Of a DNA stretch of 64,000 nt, positions 9,435 through 16,515 are shown in pieces. Source of the DNA: Thermoanaerobaculia bacterium (GTDB lineage: Bacteria; Acidobacteriota; Thermoanaerobaculia; Multivoradales; JAIOJS01); the NCBI GenBank assembly GCA_030429235.1, contig JAUIDB010000009.1:1-64000 (forward strand), read 5' to 3'. Both the position numbers and the translations under genes were made by a program. Position 1 is the stretch's first letter; each line of letters opens with the position of its first letter. Below the pieces are notes generated by a model. The model made no database searches. It saw nothing but the letters and a program-made list of their open reading frames with translations, and was not told where the DNA came from.

Positions 9435-9688
9435 GGTGGCTCTCCTCGAAGCCGAGGCCGCGGAATGTGGCCCCGCACCTTGCGAGTAGGGCAAGAGGCG
9501 TGCCACCAGGGTTCTGGGGCTGCTGGTCCAGAACGGCTGGCGACCCGACCGGGGGCTGTGGGTGGAGCCTGTCGGACTCTCCGGACAGGTGTCTTGGAGA
9601 ACCGACGCTCCTGGAGAGTGGGCAGCCGGACCCTCGGGCACCACGGTCAGTGGGCGCCAACTGTGGTGCCCATGCCGTGACGACTTGC

Positions 9689-11053
9689 CTACGGTCTAGC
9701 CAGAAATGCGTTGGGGTCCCCCTCGACTTCGTCCCAGAACTTGACATTGGCTTGACGCAGCAGGGGGAACGGAAGCACCCCGCCGACCATGACGAACACG
9801 AAGTCGTTGGGGATCTCCAGGGTGTCTCCCTCTTGCTCCAGGAGGACCGACTCGGGTCGGATCTCCACCACCTGGGAGGAAAGGTACAGGGTGATCCGTC
9901 CCCGCTTGGTGAGTCGTTCGAGAGCTTCCCGGTTCTTGGACTTGATCCGGAAGATCTTGTCTCGGCGGTAGGAAATGGCGACTTCGTTCCCTGGTTGTCG
10001 GGCGAGTCCCATGGCAGCTTCTACCGCGCTGTCGCCACCACCCACACAGAGGATCCGCAGCCGGCGATACTGCTCCGCGTCGCGAACCTGGTAGAGGACC
10101 TTCTCGAGCTGTTCGCCGGGAACTCCGAGTTTCCGCGGTGTTCCGCGGCGACCCAGGGCCAGGAGAACTCGACGCGAGACGAACTTCTGGTCGGTGGTCG
10201 ACAGTTGCAATCGCTCGGGGGCCTCGCGGTCGGCGCCCAGTACTTCGATCGAGATCACTCGTTGGCCGTAGCGAATGGGGAGGCGGTAGCTCTCTACTAC
10301 CTCCTCGAAGATCTCCAGAAGCTCTTCCTTGCTGTACTCGCCCTTCTCCAGCGGGCCGTATTGCGGAAGTACCACGGGTTGCGTGTGGGTGAGTTTGCGC
10401 CGAGGGTACTGATAGACGGTTCCTCCGAGGTCCTCTTGCTGTTCCAACACAAGAAAGTTGAGCCCCTGGGCTTGGGCGGCCAGCGCCGCACTCAGGCCGG
10501 CTGGGCCGGCGCCGACGATGAGGAGATCGGGCATCGATTCTTCGGGAGGAGATCCATCGTCAGCGATCTCCTGGGCGATGGCCTCCACGGCTCGAGCTCC
10601 CTGATCGATGGCATTGCGGACCAACGCCAGGCCACCGAGTTCCCCGGCGATGTAGAGGCCTGGGACGGTGGTTTCGAGGTTGCGCGACATGACCGGGACG
10701 TCGGATCTGCCTCGCAAGTCGCCGACGGCCAACTCGATGGCGCCTACGGGGCAGGCCTTCTCGCACTGCCCGATCCCGATGCAACGGGCTCCGTTGACCA
10801 CCACCGCCAGACCGCCGACCAGTCCGAGCACGTCCTTTTCCGGGCAGGCCTTGACGCAACCGCCGCAGCCGATGCAGATGCTCGGGTCGACGTAGGGATA
10901 GAGCATCGAAGGCCGGTGGATGCCGAGCTCTCGTGCCTCCTCCACTCGGCGCCGCTCCTTTCGATCGCGCCGGCGGAAAGCGACGAAGTACCCTCCGACG
11001 ATGGTCAGGAAGAGGAGCAGCGACGCGGTCCAGATCAGCGTGTCGATGTTCAC
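9689..11053 (-). CDS. Membrane-anchored Fe-S/FAD/NAD(P) oxidoreductase, last gene of cytochrome operon
   Basis: 454 residues from a GTG that overlaps the upstream TGA (GTGA). Residues 5-25 form one membrane helix followed by RRRDRKERRR, which by the positive-inside rule puts the rest in the cytoplasm. Then come a full [4Fe-4S] motif (C60, C63, C66, C70), a second ferredoxin-like motif with only three Cys (C91, C97, C101; the usual fourth is I94), a segment VPGLYIAGELGG (about 130-141), a FAD Rossmann motif (IVGAGPAGLSAA, from 179) and an NAD(P) motif (GGGDSA at 338-343). The family resembles thioredoxin-reductase-like flavoproteins but has no redox-active CxxC. Inferred role: NAD(P)H oxidation feeding electrons to the membrane b-type protein and multihaem cytochromes encoded upstream. 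Confidence 0.85.
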   Translation of the reverse strand: MNIDTLIWTASLLLFLTIVGGYFVAFRRRDRKERRRVEEARELGIHRPSMLYPYVDPSICIGCGGCVKACPEKDVLGLVGGLAVVVNGARCIGIGQCEKACPVGAIELAVGDLRGRSDVPVMSRNLETTVPGLYIAGELGGLALVRNAIDQGARAVEAIAQEIADDGSPPEESMPDLLIVGAGPAGLSAALAAQAQGLNFLVLEQQEDLGGTVYQYPRRKLTHTQPVVLPQYGPLEKGEYSKEELLEIFEEVVESYRLPIRYGQRVISIEVLGADREAPERLQLSTTDQKFVSRRVLLALGRRGTPRKLGVPGEQLEKVLYQVRDAEQYRRLRILCVGGGDSAVEAAMGLARQPGNEVAISYRRDKIFRIKSKNREALERLTKRGRITLYLSSQVVEIRPESVLLEQEGDTLEIPNDFVFVMVGGVLPFPLLRQANVKFWDEVEGDPNAFLARP

Positions 11054-12729
11054 TCGGACCCTCCGTTGCCATGACAGTCGAGGCATTCTCGACCGGTGGG
11101 CCGGTAGCGGACGAAGGTCGAGTCGCCGGCGACTTCGGTGGGATGGCAGGTACGGCAGGGGACTGCGCGGTGCGCGCCGACGAGCAGGTAGACGTCCCGA
11201 TGGTCGAATCTGGACGGCTCCCAGGAATCGGAGTCGTGGCAGCGAGCGCAAGGGTTCGGTTCCTCGGCGGTGCCGAATTGCCCCTGGTGCGGACTGTCGT
11301 GGCACGCTCGGCAGTCGGCGCGGGCGGTGGAGAATCCGACTCTTTTCAGGTCCGCTCCCGCGGTGCTCTCGCGGTGACATTGGAGACACGAGACGTCGGC
11401 GTGCCGACCCTCCAGGAAGAACCCTGTGCTCGCGTGATCGAACGCCACCTCGGACCACCGAACCGGAGAGTGGCAGGTCTCGCAGCCGTTCGGCAAGGCT
11501 CGCACCGATTTGTCGTGGGGGTTGCGATGGCAGGATTCACACGACGACGAAGCAAAGCGGAACTGCAACAGCTGACGCGTTCGGGGTGCTCTCGCCAGAC
11601 CGGCTCGCACCAGGCTGTCCGCCGGAACTCGTCGATGGCATTCGACGCAGGGGACGTTTCGGTGCGCACCCTCGAGCGAGAAGCCCGTCGTCTCGTGATC
11701 GTCCTGGTCGAAGAGAGACGGTTCGAAACCCGCGACGTCGTGGCAGCTGTCACAGCCGCGACCCTCCTGTGAGAGTTGGCCCGCATGGGGATCCCGGTGG
11801 CAGGTCTCACAGCGGTCGAAGCGCTCCGAAGAGAACGAACGCGTCAGGGATTCGCCGTGGCAGGCCACGCAGGCCACCGATCGGTGGCGCCCCCGCAGAG
11901 GATACCGAGTGCGGTCGTGATCGAAGCCGGTCGTCTCGGTCCGGTCCCATCCGTCGGTCGAGTGGCAGTTGGCGCAGGTGCCTTCGAGGCGCCCCTGGTG
12001 CGGGTCCTGGTGGCAATCGGCGCAGGTTTCAGCGGCCAGGCCACGGTACTGCACGTCGCCCCCGGCCCGGGGCTGGTGGCAGTCGCTGCAGCTGACGTCG
12101 CGGTGGAGCCCGGTGAGCGGAAACCCGGTCTGCTGATGATCGAATCGTTCAGCCCCTCTCCACTCTTGCAGACCATGACAGGACGAGCAGGTTGTCGACT
12201 CGAACTGGCCGGCGTGCGGATCGGCGTGGCAGGAGGAGCACTCACTGCCTAGCCCCAGGAAGGTTCGCTTCAGGTCGATTCCCTCGGCGAGCAGCGGGGC
12301 GGGTCGGGGAATGTGTTCGGGCTGGTGGCACGAGCGGCAGGCCACTCCACGATGGCTCGCTTCGAGCGGGTAGCCGGTCTGGGAATGGTCGAACGTCTCC
12401 ATGCCTTCCTCGCCCCACCAGACGAGAGCGAAGTCGCGCCCGTGGTGCTCGATGTGGCAGCGCTCGCAGGCGGTGTCCACGGTGCGGGCGTGGAGACCCT
12501 GGCCGGCCGAGATGCGACTCGAGAGCACCTGGTGACAGGAGAGACAGAGGTCCCGATCGACCCCTCGTCCAGAGCTGTGACAGCTGAGACACTGGTCGCT
12601 ACCGTCGAGTTCCCGGTGCGCCGCCGACAGTTCACCCGGAGAGATTTGCCCCTGGGTCGGCTGGGCAAGCCCGGCGACCAATCCGCAGAGGATCGCGGTT
12701 CCGAGGAAGCGCCCGGTGAGTCGCTTCAA
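11050..12729 (-). CDS. 20-haem c-type cytochrome
   Basis: 559 residues with a signal peptide (MKRLTGRFLGTAILCG... TQGQ). I count 20 CxxCH haem-binding motifs. Much of the chain is built on a repeated pattern FDHxxTGFxLxGxHRxVxCxxCH, followed by CxxCHxDPHxGQ; the extra His in FDH and HR are probable distal axial ligands. This is the class-III/cytochrome c3-like multihaem style, periplasmic or surface exposed, acting as an electron wire. The start is a TTG that overlaps the previous stop (TTGA), the only choice that gives an intact signal peptide; frames reaching further upstream encode Arg/Pro-rich nonsense inside the neighbour. Its position between the b-type membrane protein and the flavoprotein suggests it takes electrons from the inner membrane. 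Confidence 0.9.
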   Translation of the reverse strand: MKRLTGRFLGTAILCGLVAGLAQPTQGQISPGELSAAHRELDGSDQCLSCHSSGRGVDRDLCLSCHQVLSSRISAGQGLHARTVDTACERCHIEHHGRDFALVWWGEEGMETFDHSQTGYPLEASHRGVACRSCHQPEHIPRPAPLLAEGIDLKRTFLGLGSECSSCHADPHAGQFESTTCSSCHGLQEWRGAERFDHQQTGFPLTGLHRDVSCSDCHQPRAGGDVQYRGLAAETCADCHQDPHQGRLEGTCANCHSTDGWDRTETTGFDHDRTRYPLRGRHRSVACVACHGESLTRSFSSERFDRCETCHRDPHAGQLSQEGRGCDSCHDVAGFEPSLFDQDDHETTGFSLEGAHRNVPCVECHRRVPADSLVRAGLARAPRTRQLLQFRFASSSCESCHRNPHDKSVRALPNGCETCHSPVRWSEVAFDHASTGFFLEGRHADVSCLQCHRESTAGADLKRVGFSTARADCRACHDSPHQGQFGTAEEPNPCARCHDSDSWEPSRFDHRDVYLLVGAHRAVPCRTCHPTEVAGDSTFVRYRPTGRECLDCHGNGGSE

Positions 12730-13589
12730 CGACCCACCCAGCCGTAGCCGGTCATCAGCGCCACGCCGATGTGGACGGCCATGAACAGGTACATCAGCAG
12801 GGCGAAGGGTTTGTGGAAGACGTGCCAGTAGTGGAAGAGCTGTCGAACTCGATCCCAGAGAGCCAGGCGCAGGTGCAGTTTCACTTTGCGTTCCACGAGT
12901 TTCCGAACGTCTCGGCGTAGGCGGCTCTCTCCCGTGAGTTCCTTCCATCGACGGGTCAGTCTACGCCGGAGAAGAAGGGGGCCGATCAGCAGAGAGCCGA
13001 GCAGCACCACTGCGTTTCTGCGGCGCATGCGGTCCAGCGCCAGTGCTTCGAGTTCCCCGATCTGCTGCTCGGAGAGCCCGAGTTCGAGGGACAGTCGCTT
13101 GGCGAGTCTCGCGTCCTCGGCCTCGACCTCGGCCTGGGTGAGTTCATCCCCGGCGGAGGTCCGCGGAATCTGGCGATAGAGAAAGCGCCCGAGTACGCCA
13201 CTCGAAGCCACCAGGACCATCGACCAGAAGCTGAGGGCCACCAGCCCGCCGACTTTGAACGAGCTATGCAGCAGGACGAAGAGCGGACCGAAGACGCCCA
13301 GCAGAATGTGGTAGTCGAGCCAGACGCCCACCGGCCCGAGTCGTCGCAGGAGTCGAACCCGCTTGCGAAGCGAGTAGGCGAGCATCACCACCATCATCGA
13401 CGCCCCGGCGATCCCGAAGAGCAGGCCGAGATCACCGCCCGGCTTCAGGCTCCAGTACATCTCGTGCCGTGGCCTCTGCGCCAACGGCAAGGTGTAGTAG
13501 TCCCATCCCCTGAAAAGGAAGAAGAGGAAGGTGCCGGTACCGGTGAGGTACAGCGATGTCAGAACGATTCGGTGGCCGACTCGCTCCAC
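12726..13589 (-). CDS. Di-haem b-type integral membrane protein
   Basis: 287 residues, with about five or six hydrophobic segments (roughly 10-27, 55-75, 92-110, 115-135, 193-208, 262-280). Two helices carry His pairs with cytochrome-b spacing: H94 and H108 (LDYHILLGVF... LLHSSFK), and H259 and H273 (VFHKPFALLMYLFMAVHIG), both 14 apart. That is the bis-His pattern that holds two haems b across a membrane. A highly basic cytoplasmic loop (205-245) lies between. Not a close match to any named cytochrome b I know. Start GTG at 13589, one base after the TAG of the upstream gene. Probable role: carry electrons between the cytoplasmic flavoprotein or quinone pool and the periplasmic haem proteins. 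Confidence 0.78.
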   Translation of the reverse strand: MERVGHRIVLTSLYLTGTGTFLFFLFRGWDYYTLPLAQRPRHEMYWSLKPGGDLGLLFGIAGASMMVVMLAYSLRKRVRLLRRLGPVGVWLDYHILLGVFGPLFVLLHSSFKVGGLVALSFWSMVLVASSGVLGRFLYRQIPRTSAGDELTQAEVEAEDARLAKRLSLELGLSEQQIGELEALALDRMRRRNAVVLLGSLLIGPLLLRRRLTRRWKELTGESRLRRDVRKLVERKVKLHLRLALWDRVRQLFHYWHVFHKPFALLMYLFMAVHIGVALMTGYGWVGR

Positions 13590-13590
13590 T

Positions 13591-14745
13591 CTAGTTCTCG
13601 AGTTGCAGGGTGACGATCCCTCCGAGTCTGCCGTCCTGGCGCGCGGAGAGGTCTCCCGGCGTGACCGAGAAGGCGTTGCCATCCTGGTCGAGCTTGGCCT
13701 GGATCTGAGCCGTCGCGGTCAACGGCTGTCCCGTCATCGAGTGCTGCGGTCCGAGCAGCAGTTGCATCGGGAACACGGGGTCGTCGACCCGCCGTGCGGC
13801 CAGGGGCGGCCCGCCGTCGGGGCCACGGGCCGAGAGGAAGAGGGTCGCCCCAACGGGCGGAGTTGCCCCGGGAGCCAACGAGACGCGGACCAGATAGCCG
13901 TCGGGCTGGGCTGCTTCGTCGCGGTGGGTGCCCCGCAGCAGAGCAAAAGTGTTCGACGCGGCCGCTTCGGGAAGCGCGGCCCCCGCCTCCGTCAGGAGTG
14001 CTTCGAGTTCGAGGTGACGTCCGCCCGCCGCTTCGAGTCCCCGCTGCCAGGTCTCGGTGGCCGCTTCTGGTAGACCGGCTCGCCGCTGAGCCCGCCCCAG
14101 GGTGACGAGAGCCCCGACGTGGTTCGGGTAGTCGACGAGCAAGCGTTGGAGGAGGTCGATGGAGCGACCCGCTTGCCCCATCTGGAGTCGGACCACACCC
14201 TGAACGTACAGGCCGTCGGGGTCATTCGGCGAGGCCTGCAGCAGGGTCTGGGCTTGCTCGAAGGCCTCGACGAAGCGACCTTCCGACAACAAGAACAGAG
14301 CGAGTTCCTTGCGTCCGTTGACGTTCGAAGGATTCTCCTCCAAAGAAGCACGCAGTCCGCTGATTCGAGGCGGTTCGTCGGAGAGCGGTCCGGGCGGTTG
14401 ATGAGGAGGAAGGTTCGAGGTGGACTCGGGGATCGTGGCTGTCGCCGGAGACGGAGGGAGGGCGGCCGAGGGGGCGGTCCGGGGGGGCGCCACGGGGGAG
14501 GACTCTGGAGCGGCCCAGTTGACGACCGTCGCGATGATGACACCGGTCGCCACTCCTGCGAAGAAGCCGATGGCTCCGGGCTTGGGAGTCAGTCTCAGGG
14601 GCCCGCTGCTGTCCGTGCCCCCCGCCGACTCTGAGTCGATCTCTTCGTTGTCGTCGGTTGGTCGTGGCCGCTGCAACCAGAGGAGGGCGATGACGACTGC
14701 GAGGCAGGTGCCGGCGGCCAGGAATGGCCAGTTGTTCCAGATCAT
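13591..14745 (-). CDS. CcmI/CycH-like TPR cytochrome c maturation protein
   Basis: 384 residues. An N-terminal anchor helix (about 5-24), a Pro-rich linker with a second hydrophobic stretch (about 58-77), TPR repeats (about 130-240: GRKELALFLLSEGRFVEAF, DGLYVQGVVRLQMGQAGRS, GALVTLGRAQRRAGLPEAA) and a C-terminal domain GATLFLSARGPDGGPPLA, then FPMQLLLGPQHSMTG and VTPGDLSA. This last part closely follows the CcmI/CycH C-terminal consensus (xFVxARxxxGPPxPLAxxR ... PGDLxG). CcmI holds apocytochrome c for haem ligation. Placing it between the barrel and the b-type gene suggests a maturation factor dedicated to the two large multihaem cytochromes. Frame begins with MIWNNWPFLAAGT; no better start is evident. 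Confidence 0.8.
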   Translation of the reverse strand: MIWNNWPFLAAGTCLAVVIALLWLQRPRPTDDNEEIDSESAGGTDSSGPLRLTPKPGAIGFFAGVATGVIIATVVNWAAPESSPVAPPRTAPSAALPPSPATATIPESTSNLPPHQPPGPLSDEPPRISGLRASLEENPSNVNGRKELALFLLSEGRFVEAFEQAQTLLQASPNDPDGLYVQGVVRLQMGQAGRSIDLLQRLLVDYPNHVGALVTLGRAQRRAGLPEAATETWQRGLEAAGGRHLELEALLTEAGAALPEAAASNTFALLRGTHRDEAAQPDGYLVRVSLAPGATPPVGATLFLSARGPDGGPPLAARRVDDPVFPMQLLLGPQHSMTGQPLTATAQIQAKLDQDGNAFSVTPGDLSARQDGRLGGIVTLQLEN

Positions 14746-14832
14746 AGTCTTCTCTCGAGGCCGTCGCGGATCGTCGCACGCGCCGGCGGTAGGTACGGGT
14801 TCGTCGAAGGGCCGGACGCCATCGCGTCCAGC

Positions 14833-16515
14833 CTAGAAACGATACCCGAGCTGAACGAAGTAGCGTGAGCCCTCGAAGGTGTCGCCACGGTTCAGTTCGT
14901 ACTCCATCAAGGCGAAGGTGCGCTTGGGCAAGCGCAGAGTTCCCGAGACCCGGACCCAATCGTCCTTGGCTTCGACTTGGTTGAACGATACGTCGGTCGT
15001 CGAAGTACCCACCGTGAGCCCAACGTCATGCCCCTTCTCGAAGTACTTCCGCATTCGGAGTCCGATGCGGGATCCACTCGATGAGTCGCCGTCGAAGGAA
15101 GAGTAGTCCGCGCCGAGGAGGAGCCCCCAACCCATGACGTTGCTGTGGTATAGGCTCCCGTTCAGCGTCGTATTGTCCTCGCTGCTGCCCTCACGACGTC
15201 GGAGTCCGATCGAACCGGTGAAACGAATCCCGGTGGGTGGCCCCAGGTACAGCGTGAGTCGACTCCCTTCCCGCAGCATGTCGTCGAAACGCTCCTCCGG
15301 GGTATCGCGGTTCTCGAGGTCCCGAAACCGGCGCCGCTGGTCGTAGGTCAACGCCACGCGGACGGAGTCGGTGAATTTGTAGGATCCCGACAGCAACAGG
15401 TTGGACACCTGGTAGGTTTCGTCGGAGGTATCGCTACGCCAGCCGCTGTGGAAGTCGACGTCGGCCCGCTGGTAGAGAGACCACCGACTGCCGCGGCCCT
15501 GTCGACCATAGATCGAGAGGTACTCCCGATTGACGTCGCCATCGTCGTACTCTCCAATCGCTCCGACGAGGAACTCGGCGTAGAACGGTCGGCCTCGTTC
15601 ACGATTCTCGTAGTGGAAGAAGGCGCCATAGGTGGTCAGGGTACCGTCGAGGCCAAAACTCTCGATGTCCGAGCGAGTGCCATAGAAACCGCCGATGCCG
15701 AATCTCGAGCTGATGTGGTACTCGGCCTGCAGGCCGTCGAGATAGTCGAATCCGATCAGCGGTCCGGAAGGGATGCGCCCGAGCCGATAGCTGTAGCGCG
15801 AGTCGTCGGGGTCGTAGATCAGTTCCATCTCGTAGAGCCGGTCGGAGCGATCGGTTTCGGTCTGGCGTCCGAGCCGAGTGTCGGAGTCCTGCCGACCCCG
15901 GGCGCGTACCCGGAGTTCGTAGTCGCTGCCGGCGATGTTGCGCAGGGTCAGATTGACCCGAAGTGTCGTCTGATCGAGCACCCGAGGGGCGTCTCCGTCG
16001 TCTTCGAAGCGTTGAAAGCGGGCGGAGATGCTGCCGCGCAGATCGGTCGTAGGCAGCGCGTCAGAGCTGGCTACGTAGCGGCGTGGGCTCTTGGGGCGAG
16101 GGGAAGCAGTCGGCGGCGGGTCGTTGGTTCGGGACTCTGCCTCCAGGGGCAAGGGCACCGCTCGGTCGCCCTCCCGAACAGACTCGAGCGATTCGAGGAT
16201 GATGCAGGAAGAGGACGAGGACGAGATGAAGGCGATTTCAAGCCGGGCGATCGGTCGTTCCCCTCGCCAGACTCGGAGCTGTTGACCGACGGCGAGATCG
16301 GCCTTGCGGCCGGCGTCGAGAAAGACCTTGTCTCCGGCAACCTGAGACACGCGGATGGTCGGGCTGGTGGTCCCCGTGCCCGGGGCCTCGGTGGTCTTCG
16401 CGGTGGCACTCTCCTCCTGCCCTACCGCTGGCTGGCCTAGCAACACTGCGAGGATCAAGAGAGTTGCGCCGAGCCGTGGCCTTGCCTGCTTTCGAGAGAC
16501 GGTCCCGAGAGTCAT
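14833..16515 (-). CDS. Outer-membrane beta-barrel of the cytochrome operon
   Basis: 560 residues with a signal peptide (hydrophobic residues 16-32, ending AVGQE). Residues ~45-130 form a soluble N-terminal region (TIRVSQVAGDKVFLDAG...) like a small beta domain; an odd FISSSSSSCII Ser run is present. From about 150 to the end the sequence is alternating amphipathic strands (LRVNLTLRNIAGSDYELRVR, YRLGRIPSGPLIGFDYLDG) ending LGYRF, an aromatic BAM signal. Strand count (about 20-26) fits a large porin like MtrB/PioB in size, though I cannot claim that family. It has no CxxC of MtrB. The ATG overlaps the stop of the 22-haem gene (ATGA), so the two are translationally coupled; this pairing is the basis for suggesting a porin-cytochrome conduit. 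Confidence 0.82.
   Translation of the reverse strand: MTLGTVSRKQARPRLGATLLILAVLLGQPAVGQEESATAKTTEAPGTGTTSPTIRVSQVAGDKVFLDAGRKADLAVGQQLRVWRGERPIARLEIAFISSSSSSCIILESLESVREGDRAVPLPLEAESRTNDPPPTASPRPKSPRRYVASSDALPTTDLRGSISARFQRFEDDGDAPRVLDQTTLRVNLTLRNIAGSDYELRVRARGRQDSDTRLGRQTETDRSDRLYEMELIYDPDDSRYSYRLGRIPSGPLIGFDYLDGLQAEYHISSRFGIGGFYGTRSDIESFGLDGTLTTYGAFFHYENRERGRPFYAEFLVGAIGEYDDGDVNREYLSIYGRQGRGSRWSLYQRADVDFHSGWRSDTSDETYQVSNLLLSGSYKFTDSVRVALTYDQRRRFRDLENRDTPEERFDDMLREGSRLTLYLGPPTGIRFTGSIGLRRREGSSEDNTTLNGSLYHSNVMGWGLLLGADYSSFDGDSSSGSRIGLRMRKYFEKGHDVGLTVGTSTTDVSFNQVEAKDDWVRVSGTLRLPKRTFALMEYELNRGDTFEGSRYFVQLGYRF

Noticed and set aside
14833-16515. Naming the barrel MtrB
   Set aside because: No N-terminal CxxC and no alignable MtrB segments; only size, barrel nature and gene context agree.
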